A stretch of DNA of 64,000 bases from Aliiglaciecola lipolytica (lineage in GTDB: Bacteria; Pseudomonadota; Gammaproteobacteria; Enterobacterales; Alteromonadaceae). Of this stretch, positions 36,159 through 44,746 are shown in pieces. The notes below the pieces were generated by a model. That model searched no databases and had not been told where the DNA came from. It saw only the letters and a program-made list of their open reading frames with translations. The translations under genes were made by a program, and so were the position numbers. Where the stretch lies: NCBI RefSeq assembly GCF_018860635.1, contig NZ_JAHKPT010000030.1, positions 1 to 64,000 on the forward strand. Reading direction: 5' to 3'. How positions within the stretch are numbered: position 1 is the first letter of the stretch; each line of letters starts with the position of its first letter.

Positions 36159-37004
36159 TTATTTCAGTATATTTCTGATTTGTTGCGCAACTTCAGGATA
36201 GTCAGATGACTCAATAAATCCTAACGAAAATGATTGAGGAGTGCTCAGATATTTGTCTTTTTCATGACGTCCAAAGCCTAATACCGTCATATATGGTCTG
36301 CTTACATAGTCATCCGGATATGCATCATCTTGATGATGTAATAAATAGATCATTCTCGATGTTTTTACATCCCCAAAAGCAAACCATTCAGGTGCGGGAA
36401 GATCACCAATAAAAGCTTCATTTATGGGGTGTTGTTGGTCATCGACAGAGGCATACCAGAAATCAGTTTCGTCCATCTCTCCACCGGGTACGCCTTCATA
36501 TTGCACCCAATATTTATAGCCTTCACTGACTTGTGACATAGTGAAATCGCAGCGATCTGGATAGAAGTCCCATTGTCCCTGCCATTTCCCATTACCTGAA
36601 GTGAAGGTAATTCTGATGTGTTCATCCGTTTCAATATCAATGCTTGAAGTCGACAGCTCGGTTCCCGCGTTTAACGCATGGAAATAATTTCCGTCTTGTT
36701 TGTGTATTGCATTTGGAAAACCACGATACTCGCCTTTCCAACCTGAACCTTTCTCATCGTGGAACCCAATCCAATCCACGCCATCTTTGTCTAACATACT
36801 TGATAGTCCACCACCTTGTTTTTCAAGATAAAAAGTGGCGTTATCGATACTAATTATATAAGCGCTAACACCACCGGCAGACTCATCCACACCATGGCTT
36901 AGCGTGACTGATTTTTGTTCATGTTTTTCTTCAATAGATGGTTTGCAAGCGGCGAGTAGCAGAAGACCACTGGCAATAAAAACAAATTTTAATTTTGAAA
37001 ACAT
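36159..37004 (-). CDS. lipoprotein of unknown function in the ManD operon
   Basis: A 281-residue predicted lipoprotein with lipobox LLAAC (Cys20). The rest is strand-rich and tryptophan/aromatic-rich (WIGFHDEKGSGWKGEYRG, GKWQGQWDFYPDRCDFTM, YWVQYEGVPGGEMDETDFWY), which suggests a beta-sandwich carbohydrate-binding or lyase-like fold. No family could be named with confidence. It follows the sodium:solute symporter gene after 48 bp on the same strand and so probably belongs to the manD, Gfo/Idh/MocA, symporter operon. A role in binding or processing a sugar acid at the cell surface is a guess from context. Confidence 0.7.
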   Translation of the reverse strand: MFSKLKFVFIASGLLLLAACKPSIEEKHEQKSVTLSHGVDESAGGVSAYIISIDNATFYLEKQGGGLSSMLDKDGVDWIGFHDEKGSGWKGEYRGFPNAIHKQDGNYFHALNAGTELSTSSIDIETDEHIRITFTSGNGKWQGQWDFYPDRCDFTMSQVSEGYKYWVQYEGVPGGEMDETDFWYASVDDQQHPINEAFIGDLPAPEWFAFGDVKTSRMIYLLHHQDDAYPDDYVSRPYMTVLGFGRHEKDKYLSTPQSFSLGFIESSDYPEVAQQIRNILK

Positions 37005-37052
37005 CCGATTTACTCGTGTAATAATTCGTTAAAATAGAAGCAATAGCACCGC

Positions 37053-38816
37053 CTATGCGGTGCTTAGTGCTTTTTTCGATGTGGCGCTTCTTTTCAATAA
37101 GAAACCGACAGCGAGTATGGCAAGTGCACAGCATACAAATACCAGGCGTCCCCACATTGGATTCGGAATCAACATCATCGCCAATACCCCAGCTCCCATA
37201 TACATCACCATTGAACCCAATTTGTGACGTTGTTGACGATCGAATTCATCTTGCTCAAAATCGGCAATGAAAGGGGTCTCTAGATCTTCAAAAAACAGCT
37301 CTCTTTCATTGATATGTTGATCTTTTTGTTCTGAATAAAACAAACTGGATATACAGAAGAAACTGGCGGTAATAAGTAAGTGTCCGCCAATAGTGATCAT
37401 CAAGTTGATATCAATCGATTCACGGCGAGTAAATTCTTGTTCCATTCCTATCAAATCGGCCAAAACTTGCGGCGTGAAGATATTTGCTGCAAACCAAGAA
37501 ACAAACAAGCCCACTATTACAGTTGCCCAAGGCGCCCATTGCGGTGTCTTTTTAATGAACAAACCAAAAATCAGTGGAATAAGCAAAGGAACTTGAATCA
37601 TAGTCGACACGTTCATCATCAAGTCAAACAGACTGAGCTCTTTCAATGACTTGAAGAATAGCGCCACTGCGATAACCAAAATCCCACTTATAAAACTGAC
37701 AATTTGACTGATGGTAAGCAGGTGTTTATCACTGACATCTTTGTTTCTTTTAGTCAAAAGAGGTTGGTAAATACTGCGGACGAAAATGCCTGAATTCTTA
37801 TTTAGGGCTGAATCCATTGAGGACATAGTGGCTGCAAACAAACCGGCTAACAATAAGCCGACGGTTCCCACCGGCATAGCGTTGCGGGTAAATACCAAAT
37901 ACACCGCATCAGCAGCTTTGTTGCCTAGCTCCGGGTAAGCTGCCGCCGCGTCAGGGTATAAGGTGGCTGAGGCCCAAGGTGGTATAAACCAAATAATACT
38001 TCCTACACCCATTAGTACCATGGCTAACAACGCGGCTTTACTTGCATTTGCTGAGTCTTTTGCGTTTAAGAAGCGAAATGAATCATGCATGTTCATGATA
38101 GTGATCATTTGTTTAGCTAGGAAAAATACAAATGTGGCCACTAAAATTAAGCCATAATTCATATCTGGTCCCATCACAAAGTCCACTGGGAAGTTATCTA
38201 TCATCGCCGTCGGTCCACCCACTTTGACAAGTGCGATAATGGCGCAGGCTATGGAAATGACGGCAACCACTAAGGTTTGTACAAAGTCAGAGGCGACTAC
38301 GCCCCAAGCACCAGACAATACCGAAACAAATAATACAGTTAGGCCGGTGGCGATGATGGTGGTGCTCACATCAGCGTCAAAAACAACACTGGTGAACACT
38401 CCTAGGGCATTAAGCCATACTCCGGCGTTGATAAAACTGAAAATAATCAGCGCCCATGAGAAAAACTGTTCATTTTGATGACCAAAACGACGCTTAATTC
38501 CTTCGGTAGGAGTATCTACGCGCATTTGACGAAAGCGCGCTGCAAAAAACGCCCAGCCGCAAAAATAGGCAAAGGTATTGGCAAAAAATACTAAACTAAT
38601 CGAGAAACCATCAGTAAAGGCTTTGCCTGCTCCGCCGGTGAATGTCCAAGCGGAGAACTGCGCCATAAACGCAGTTGAACCAACCATCCACCAAAGCATG
38701 CGTCCGCCACCACGGAAGTAATCGCTGGTTGAGTTTGCAGCCATTTTTTTGAACGCAAAACCAATCCCGATAACTAACATAAAATATCCGGCAATAACTA
38801 TATATTCATATAACAT
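37053..38816 (-). CDS. sodium:solute symporter (SSS family)
   Basis: A 587-residue inner-membrane transporter with about 13-14 hydrophobic helices. The N-terminal part (SDYFRGGGRMLWWMVGSTAFMAQFSAWTFTGGAGKAF, about 33-68) is a typical SSS core helix with the sodium-site region. GLLLAGLFAATMSSMDSALNKNSGIFVRSIY (about 318-348) carries the conserved serine-rich helix 8 sodium motif. A cytoplasmic loop (about 480-530) separates the last helices. It is 11 bp downstream of the Gfo/Idh/MocA gene in the manD operon, so it most likely imports the sugar acid that these enzymes degrade. Related symporters carry uronates and related acids in marine alginate degraders. Confidence 0.88.
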   Translation of the reverse strand: MLYEYIVIAGYFMLVIGIGFAFKKMAANSTSDYFRGGGRMLWWMVGSTAFMAQFSAWTFTGGAGKAFTDGFSISLVFFANTFAYFCGWAFFAARFRQMRVDTPTEGIKRRFGHQNEQFFSWALIIFSFINAGVWLNALGVFTSVVFDADVSTTIIATGLTVLFVSVLSGAWGVVASDFVQTLVVAVISIACAIIALVKVGGPTAMIDNFPVDFVMGPDMNYGLILVATFVFFLAKQMITIMNMHDSFRFLNAKDSANASKAALLAMVLMGVGSIIWFIPPWASATLYPDAAAAYPELGNKAADAVYLVFTRNAMPVGTVGLLLAGLFAATMSSMDSALNKNSGIFVRSIYQPLLTKRNKDVSDKHLLTISQIVSFISGILVIAVALFFKSLKELSLFDLMMNVSTMIQVPLLIPLIFGLFIKKTPQWAPWATVIVGLFVSWFAANIFTPQVLADLIGMEQEFTRRESIDINLMITIGGHLLITASFFCISSLFYSEQKDQHINERELFFEDLETPFIADFEQDEFDRQQRHKLGSMVMYMGAGVLAMMLIPNPMWGRLVFVCCALAILAVGFLLKRSATSKKALSTA

Positions 38817-38827
38817 GAGTAGGCCTT

Positions 38828-39967
38828 TTATTGCAGATGACTAACGTCAACCCAATTGTCGTTTTTACGGATTATGTCGATCAGTTGCTGATATTGGCTG
38901 CCTTCTTTAAACGTTTGATAAGGAGCAACGTTTTCGCCTTTAATATCGTTTAGTAGTTCTCTGATAAGGTAGCGCCAATTCTTTTCGGTATCGCCTTCTG
39001 CTTCAGGAACGTTATTAGCAATGTCCTCTGGTAATGCAAGCTCTTGCCATCCTTTGGTTTTGTCATGCACATACAATGGCCCACTAGCATAGTGTCCTTT
39101 AATGTAGATCGCGCCTTCACTACCATAAATCACCACATGGTCTTCATGGAAGCGAGGGTGTAATCCACCGTGTTTAAATAACACTGAAACTGGATTTTTA
39201 GCCATTTCACTTTCAATTTGAGCTAAAACCGTATAGGTCCATTCGACGTTCGATTCGCCCCATTTAAGAGCAGGATCATTTAGATCACTAGGAATGAAAT
39301 CGCGACGTTTTTTAAAGTTATGCACACCTTCAACGATTGGCGCTTTGCCTAGATCGTCCCGCACCTCTCCCATAATCGATAGGATTTTTTCACCAACGAT
39401 GGAAGTGACAATAGACAATTTGTGAGTAAAGTTATTATTTAGTCGGCCACCGCCATGTTCTTTTCTGTGTGACCAGCCAAACGGAATATCGCGTTCTAAA
39501 TTGAAGTGAGAAATACACTCAACTTCTAATGGTTCACCGATAGCGCCGGCTTCAACTAAACGCTTGGCGTGAATCACATCAGGCATGTAGCGAAAGCTTG
39601 CGGCAAATGCAGTTTTGACATTTTTTGCAACCGCCAACTCATAAAGTTGTTTTGAGGTTTCACCACTTTCAGTTAACGGCTTATCACAGAAAACGTGACA
39701 ACCACTTTCAATCGCCGCGGTAATTGCTTCAACATGAGCACCACCTGGTGTTGCAATTGAAACGACATCTGGCTGACAATCTTGCAATGCTTTTTGCCAA
39801 TCTGTGCCGGCATAGGGGATATTCATGTCTTTAGCTACTTGCTCTACAACACTTTGAGTTCTGCCTACGATGCCGATGACTTCGGCACCCATATCTCGAA
39901 ATGCTTCAGCATGTCCTTGGCCCGCAAATCCGGTGCCGAATATTAATACACTTATCTTTTTGCTCAT
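38828..39967 (-). CDS. Gfo/Idh/MocA-family NAD(P)-dependent oxidoreductase
   Basis: A 379-residue oxidoreductase. The N-terminal Rossmann fold begins VLIFGTGFAGQGHAEAF, a GxGxxG-type nucleotide site. HVFCDKPLTESG contains the family's conserved Lys, and the C-terminal alpha/beta domain follows (HGGGRLNNNFTHKLSIV supplies a substrate-site His region). The start at 39967 is chosen because TTGGAGAAACAAC precedes it; the frame extends seven codons upstream without a ribosome-binding site. It lies 49 bp after the manD-like gene and 11 bp before the symporter. It probably oxidises or reduces a sugar or sugar acid that becomes the dehydratase substrate; which one is open. Confidence 0.87.
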   Translation of the reverse strand: MSKKISVLIFGTGFAGQGHAEAFRDMGAEVIGIVGRTQSVVEQVAKDMNIPYAGTDWQKALQDCQPDVVSIATPGGAHVEAITAAIESGCHVFCDKPLTESGETSKQLYELAVAKNVKTAFAASFRYMPDVIHAKRLVEAGAIGEPLEVECISHFNLERDIPFGWSHRKEHGGGRLNNNFTHKLSIVTSIVGEKILSIMGEVRDDLGKAPIVEGVHNFKKRRDFIPSDLNDPALKWGESNVEWTYTVLAQIESEMAKNPVSVLFKHGGLHPRFHEDHVVIYGSEGAIYIKGHYASGPLYVHDKTKGWQELALPEDIANNVPEAEGDTEKNWRYLIRELLNDIKGENVAPYQTFKEGSQYQQLIDIIRKNDNWVDVSHLQ

Positions 39968-40016
39968 GTTGTTTCTCCAACTTAACAAAGCTTAAATTCA
40001 AAAAAGTAGAACTGGA

Positions 40017-41234
40017 TTACCAATTCCAAACGGTTCCATCTTCTAGTCGACTGACAGGCAGATAAGAACGTTTATAGGGATATTTACTTGCTTCTGTTTC
40101 ATCAAACTCAATCCCTAGACCAGGGGCGTCACTGACGTATGCCATGCCTTGCTCTACTTTAATTTGATGTTTGAAAATTTGTTTGGACTGCTCGTTACCA
40201 AAACCAACAAATTCTTGAATGCCAAAGTTAGGAGCCCATATATTTAAATGCATATGCGCAGCAAAACAAATTGGTGACAAATCAGGAGCGCCATGTGGAG
40301 CAGTTTTAACGTTATATATACTGGCAAAATCTGCCATACGTCTTAATGCTGTAATTCCGCCAGCGTGAGTTGCGGCCGCTCTAAGGTAATCAATCAGTTG
40401 GTTTTGAATCAAATCCTTACAATCCCAAATAGTATTGTAAGTTTCACCAATCGCGAGTGGGGTAGTGGTGTGCTGTCGAATTACTTTATAACTGTCTTGA
40501 TTCTCAGCAATAGAAGCGTCTTCTAAGAACATTAGGTTATAGGGTTCAAGTAATTTACCCAGTTTTGCTGATTCTATTGGGGTTAAGCGGCTATGCACGT
40601 CGTGTAATAGTTGGATGTCATTGCCAAATCGTTCTCTGGCCTTCTGAAACAACTCAACGATCATGTTAAAATATTTTTGCGTCGACCAGGTCTCTTCTGG
40701 CGGTAACGGACGATTACCTTGTAATTCGAAGTAATCTTTTTTGTCTCCAAGTACGCCGTAAGTGACATTCAAACCGGGCACAGCAGACTGCAATCGAATT
40801 GCTTTAAAACCTTGATTGATAAGGTCTTCCGTTTTATTCAAAGTGTCTTCGATGTCTTCACCACTAGCATGGGCATAAAGCGTTACTGCTTGTCTGCTCT
40901 TACCGCCTAGTAACTGATAAACCGGCAAGCCTGCAGCCTTCCCTTTGATGTCCCATAAGGCCATATCAATAGCGGCTATAGCGGCCATATTAACTGCGCC
41001 TTTACGCCAGTAAACGCCTTTATACAAATATTGCCATATGTCTTCGATATCATGGGCATTGCGACCGATAAGGCAAGGGGCTACATGTTCTTCCAAATAG
41101 CTGACAACCGCCATTTCGCGACCGTTGAGTGTAGCATCACCTACACCGTATATGCCTGCATCAGTAGTGATCTTCACCGTGACAAAATTTCTGCCAGGGT
41201 TACAAACAAATACTTTGATTTCTTTAATTTTCAA
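40017..41234 (-). CDS. manD: ManD-type dehydratase (enolase superfamily)
   Basis: A 405-residue enolase-superfamily acid-sugar dehydratase of the ManD (RspA) group. Family catalytic residues can be placed: Tyr159 (VTYGV), Asp212 and His214 (LLHDVHSRL), Glu238 (FLEDA), Glu264 (AIGETYN) and a later His in APHGAPDLSP. Asp212, Glu238 and Glu264 would bind Mg2+. The start codon is TTG at 41234, accepted because the resulting N-terminus MKIKEIKVFVCNPGRNFVTVKI aligns with ManD proteins from residue 1 and GAGAGAA lies upstream. ManD proteins range from efficient mannonate dehydratases to enzymes with weak gluconate/mannonate activity, so the true substrate is uncertain. First gene of the operon and divergent from lacI. 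Confidence 0.87.
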   Translation of the reverse strand: MKIKEIKVFVCNPGRNFVTVKITTDAGIYGVGDATLNGREMAVVSYLEEHVAPCLIGRNAHDIEDIWQYLYKGVYWRKGAVNMAAIAAIDMALWDIKGKAAGLPVYQLLGGKSRQAVTLYAHASGEDIEDTLNKTEDLINQGFKAIRLQSAVPGLNVTYGVLGDKKDYFELQGNRPLPPEETWSTQKYFNMIVELFQKARERFGNDIQLLHDVHSRLTPIESAKLGKLLEPYNLMFLEDASIAENQDSYKVIRQHTTTPLAIGETYNTIWDCKDLIQNQLIDYLRAAATHAGGITALRRMADFASIYNVKTAPHGAPDLSPICFAAHMHLNIWAPNFGIQEFVGFGNEQSKQIFKHQIKVEQGMAYVSDAPGLGIEFDETEASKYPYKRSYLPVSRLEDGTVWNW

Positions 41235-41262
41235 CTGATATTCTCTCTTTGCAGATAAAGTT

Positions 41263-41278
41263 ACTAAACCGGTTTAGT
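41263..41278. promoter_or_regulatory. predicted LacI-family operator
   Basis: ACTAAACCGGTTTAGT is a perfect 16-bp palindrome with the central CG typical of LacI-family operators. It is 29 bp upstream of the manD start and 70 bp upstream of the divergent lacI-type gene, so it could control both. A near match (TAAACCGATTTA) occurs at 42412-42423. Confidence 0.78.
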
Positions 41279-41347
41279 TGAATAATTTAGCATAGTATTG
41301 CAGTATGTCAACTTTCCCATAATAAAATTAACAATAGCGATACATAG

Positions 41348-42352
41348 ATGGCAAAAGTGAAATTAATTGATGTAGCTCGTTTTGCAGGAGTATCAAAAAG
41401 CACAGCTTCACAATACCTAAATGGGCGATTTGACTACATGTCGAAAGAAACCCAAGAACGAATTCGCGCAGCAATTGCTGAATTGGATTATGTTCCCAAT
41501 CCCATCGCGAGAAACCTTAAGGCGACCAAGACTAAAACAATTGGAGTGGTGGTCAGAGATATAACGGGCTTTTATACCAGTCGGGTTATCCGAGGGGTAG
41601 ATGATTACTGTAAAGCGAACGGCTACAACGCACTAATTTATAACACTGATTTTGACCCTGAGATTGAAGCAAAGTCTATTGAGGCGCTCTATCAACTGCG
41701 TGTTGATGGAATTATTATTGCGTCATCAGGTAACAATAATCAGCTCGTTACGGATTACATTGGTAAAGGTATGCCGATAGTGCACTTTCAAATTGAAAAT
41801 GATGGAAGTGAACAAAACATCGTTTTATCTGACTACAAAAAAGCGGCGTTTGATGCCACTGAATACTTAATACAGCTTGGCCACAAGAAAATTTGTTTTG
41901 TCACCCAAGACTTTAAAAATGTTATCTCCAGAACGGAACGCTATCAAGGATATGCAGACGCACTTACTAAGCATGGTATTCCAGTAGAAGATAGTTTAGT
42001 GCAATTCTGGCAACGTGAATCAGGTTTTCAAGTAGAGCCAACGGAAATCATTAAATCTGCGGCTCCAACTGCATTTTTCACGCAACATTTACCTATCACT
42101 ATCGAATTGTTAAGAGACTTAAATCAAGCCAATATATCTGTCCCGGACGATGTTTCATTGCTTGGTTTTGATGAAATCCCAATGGCCGAATTCTTTAAAG
42201 TACCAATTACAGTGGTTAAGCAAGAACCCTACACCATAGGTATGGAAGCAACTCAATTACTGCTTAATAACATTGCTAACGAGAGTAATCTTTCCCACAA
42301 AATTCTAATTCCGTGTTCTTTAGAGTTAAGAGAGTCTTGTAAAGCAATCTGA
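41348..42352 (+). CDS. LacI-family transcriptional regulator
   Basis: A 334-residue repressor. The N-terminal helix-turn-helix (VKLIDVARFAGVSKSTASQYLNG, residues 3-25) and hinge helix (NPIARNLKATKT) are followed by a periplasmic-binding-protein-like effector domain (TIGVVVRDITGFYTSRVIRGVDDY onward, with LLGFDEIPMAEFFKVPITVV near the end). It is transcribed away from the manD operon and a perfect CG-centred palindrome lies between them. It probably represses manD, the dehydrogenase, the symporter and lipoprotein until a sugar-acid intermediate binds. Confidence 0.92.
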   Translation: MAKVKLIDVARFAGVSKSTASQYLNGRFDYMSKETQERIRAAIAELDYVPNPIARNLKATKTKTIGVVVRDITGFYTSRVIRGVDDYCKANGYNALIYNTDFDPEIEAKSIEALYQLRVDGIIIASSGNNNQLVTDYIGKGMPIVHFQIENDGSEQNIVLSDYKKAAFDATEYLIQLGHKKICFVTQDFKNVISRTERYQGYADALTKHGIPVEDSLVQFWQRESGFQVEPTEIIKSAAPTAFFTQHLPITIELLRDLNQANISVPDDVSLLGFDEIPMAEFFKVPITVVKQEPYTIGMEATQLLLNNIANESNLSHKILIPCSLELRESCKAI

Positions 42353-42369
42353 TTTCGCGGATTGCTTTC
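42342..42369 (+). terminator. possible terminator overlapping the lacI-type stop codon
   Basis: AAAGCAATC, ten-base loop, GATTGCTTT: a 9-bp perfect stem that includes the stop codon region. The T tract after it is short, so it is a moderate-confidence terminator. Confidence 0.6.
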
Positions 42370-42673
42370 TACGTTTATGCGTATAAAGATGAATAAATGG
42401 TTATTTTTGATAAACCGATTTACCTGTTGGTTTACTGCTGCAAATTAGATCTCAACATCGCTAATCCAGCCAAAATTGAGTTAACCAATTGGCAACCCCT
42501 AGATTCGCTTAATTTCGCCATGGAAAGAGAGTTTATAAATGTGCTCTGCAGTGGTTTTTTTGATTGTTTAGTCATAACACTTAGCCCTCAGAAAAAGGCT
42601 ACACATATGCCGAATTTACAGTACAGTATATTTCTGGATTTTATACTGAAGAACTTTGTGGGCTTTTTCTTAT
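42370..42673. other. intergenic region before the aminotransferase gene
   Basis: About 300 bp. It holds a near copy of the LacI-type palindrome (42412-42423) and a CAGTATA/TATACTG hairpin at about 42625-42650 just before the aminotransferase start. A 94-codon open frame crosses it but has no ribosome-binding site or recognisable features and is not called. Confidence 0.4.
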
Positions 42674-43537
42674 ATGGCTAATGATAAAACGAACAACTCC
42701 GATAGCGCTGCATATTTTAATGGCCAATACATACCTTTGAGCCAAGTCAGCATTTCTCCTTTAGATCGCGGCTTTCTATTTGGAGATGGGATTTATGAGG
42801 TGGTGCCTGTCTATAACGGTAAATCTTTAGGCGGTGAACAACACTGGCAACGTTTGCTTGAAGGACTAGAGGCCGTAGACATTCCACTGGGCTATAGTGT
42901 GCAGGAGTTAAAGGATATTGCGCAACCGTTGTTACCGAGTAATCAGCCCTCGCAAATGCTTTATGTGCAAATAACCCGTGGCGTTGAAGCGGTTCGCAAG
43001 CATCGATTCCCAGTAGAAGCAAAACCGACAGTACTGATGTTTAGTACCCCATTTACACCCCCTTTCGACAAAACATATCAAGGCTGTGATGCCTATTTTC
43101 AAGAGGATTTGCGCTGGCAGCGCTGCTCTATAAAGTCCATTAGCTTGATGGGGAACGTGATGTCCTATCTACAACTGGCGCAAAATGGTGTGCCCAATAG
43201 TGAGGCATTGCTAGTTAGAGATACGCATGTAGTTGAGGCTCCGAGCAGCAATTTATTTATTGCTAAAGACGATATTATTTTTACACCGCCGGTGGATAAC
43301 ATATTGGCCGGTGTGACCCGCAAACTGATTATTGAAATTGCTGAAAAACAAGGTATCGAAGTACGCCAAGTTTCTCCCACAGTCACAGAGGTCAAACAAG
43401 CCGATGAGGTTTGGGTGAGTAATTCTTATGAAGAGTTAAAGCCGATTACTTATATTGAAGGTGAGAAGGTGGGAAAAGGCAAACCTGGACCCATCTGGCA
43501 GCGTTTATTTTCCAGTTATCAACGACTGAAACAGTAA
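42674..43537 (+). CDS. class IV aminotransferase, D-amino acid aminotransferase-like
   Basis: A 287-residue PLP-dependent fold-type IV aminotransferase. YFNGQYIPLSQVSISPLDRGFLFGDGIYEVVPVYNG at the N-terminus is the classic start of D-alanine/branched-chain aminotransferases. The PLP lysine should be in CSIKSISLMGNVM (about residue 155), and EAPSSNLFIAKDD, LAGVTRKLIIEIAE and VSNSYEELKPIT complete the cofactor and substrate sites. It could interconvert D-alanine and D-glutamate or act on related amino acids; branched-chain aminotransferase or aminodeoxychorismate lyase activity cannot be excluded. The ATG at 42674 is chosen from family alignment, although its ribosome-binding site is weak. A YkvI-like transporter gene follows after 67 bp. 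Confidence 0.83.
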   Translation: MANDKTNNSDSAAYFNGQYIPLSQVSISPLDRGFLFGDGIYEVVPVYNGKSLGGEQHWQRLLEGLEAVDIPLGYSVQELKDIAQPLLPSNQPSQMLYVQITRGVEAVRKHRFPVEAKPTVLMFSTPFTPPFDKTYQGCDAYFQEDLRWQRCSIKSISLMGNVMSYLQLAQNGVPNSEALLVRDTHVVEAPSSNLFIAKDDIIFTPPVDNILAGVTRKLIIEIAEKQGIEVRQVSPTVTEVKQADEVWVSNSYEELKPITYIEGEKVGKGKPGPIWQRLFSSYQRLKQ

Positions 43538-43604
43538 ACTACTTTTGTCTGAATTAATCGCAAAAAGATCAACTTAGTTCGCTACAGCTAAATAAGAGAT
43601 AACT

Positions 43605-44693
43605 ATGCCAACAAGCTTTTTCCAACGGATTTTATTGCCCGGTTTTATTCTACAGTCAGTTTTGATTGGAGGGGGCTATGCGACAGGCCGAGAATTAGTC
43701 CAGTTTTTTCTTAGTTCGGGTCCGTTAGGCGGATTTTTAGGGATTTTAGTGGCAACTGCTGCTTTTAGCTTAATTAGTATGCTGAGTTTTGAATTTGCTC
43801 GATTAACCCAAAGTTATACATACAGAGGTTTTTTCAAAAAGCTATTGGGTAAAGGTTGGATTGTCTATGAGTTGGCATATTTTGCCCTAGGCATTTTAGT
43901 CTTGGCGGTGATTGGTTCTGCTGCGGGGGAAGTGGTTTCTGAACATTTGAATATATCCAGTACCCTTGGCACTGTGTTGTTAATGGTCTCGATTTGCGTA
44001 TTAGTCGCCTGGGGAACTAAGCTGATTGAAAAGGTATTAGCCGGATGGTCGTTTCTTTTATACCTAGTGTACGGAATATTTGTTTATTTGTACTTGCGTG
44101 AATATGGTGGAAATTTAAATGAACAACTATTTTATGGGGAAATTAAAGATGGTTGGTTTATCAGTTCAATCCAATACGTTGGTTACAATATTGCAGCCTT
44201 ACCACTAATTTTGTTTTGTGTTCGCCATATGGCTGATCGCAAAGATTCATTTCTGGCAGGCGCCTTGGCTGGCCCTTTAGCAATGTTGCCAGCATTATTT
44301 TTCTTTGTCGCTATGGTGGCAAATTCTGCACAAATAACAGAAGCAAAGGTGCCATCTGACTTGATGATGCAGCAATTGAACATGCCTTGGCTAAAAGCCA
44401 TTTTTTACGTAGTGTTATTCGGAACCTTTATCGAAACAGGCACTGCGTTTATCCACGGCATGAATGAACGAATCGCTGAAGTGTATGAGGAAAAACAACG
44501 CATAATGCCCAAACTTTTGCGTCCTGCAATTGCTGCTATTGTTTTAGTGTTATCAATTTATTTAGCTTCCTCAGTTGGGCTGGTTAGTTTAATTGGTCGT
44601 GGCTACGGCACTCTTACTTGGGTTTTTGTGGTGGTATTTGTGCTGCCGATTCTCAGTATCGGCAGCTACAAAATTTTTCGCCTCTCAGCATAG
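43605..44693 (+). CDS. YkvI-like membrane transporter
   Basis: A 362-residue inner-membrane protein with about ten hydrophobic helices. LPGFILQSVLIGGGYATGRELVQFFLSSGPLGG at the N-terminus (broken helix 1 with GGGYATGRE) matches the YkvI family, a branch of the LeuT/APC-fold transporters. The substrate is unknown. It follows the D-amino acid aminotransferase-like gene by 67 bp on the same strand, so an amino acid is the natural guess. Length and helix count fit the family (about 350-370 residues). Confidence 0.78.
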   Translation: MPTSFFQRILLPGFILQSVLIGGGYATGRELVQFFLSSGPLGGFLGILVATAAFSLISMLSFEFARLTQSYTYRGFFKKLLGKGWIVYELAYFALGILVLAVIGSAAGEVVSEHLNISSTLGTVLLMVSICVLVAWGTKLIEKVLAGWSFLLYLVYGIFVYLYLREYGGNLNEQLFYGEIKDGWFISSIQYVGYNIAALPLILFCVRHMADRKDSFLAGALAGPLAMLPALFFFVAMVANSAQITEAKVPSDLMMQQLNMPWLKAIFYVVLFGTFIETGTAFIHGMNERIAEVYEEKQRIMPKLLRPAIAAIVLVLSIYLASSVGLVSLIGRGYGTLTWVFVVVFVLPILSIGSYKIFRLSA

Positions 44694-44746
44694 GCAGATT
44701 GATAAATACGTTTAACCTGTTCATATCAATATATGATGGTGTTGCT

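Noticed and set aside
42397-42681. A 94-codon open frame between the LacI-type gene and the aminotransferase
   Set aside because: No ribosome-binding site, no recognisable domain, amino-acid composition unlike a real protein, and it overlaps hairpins and the next gene.
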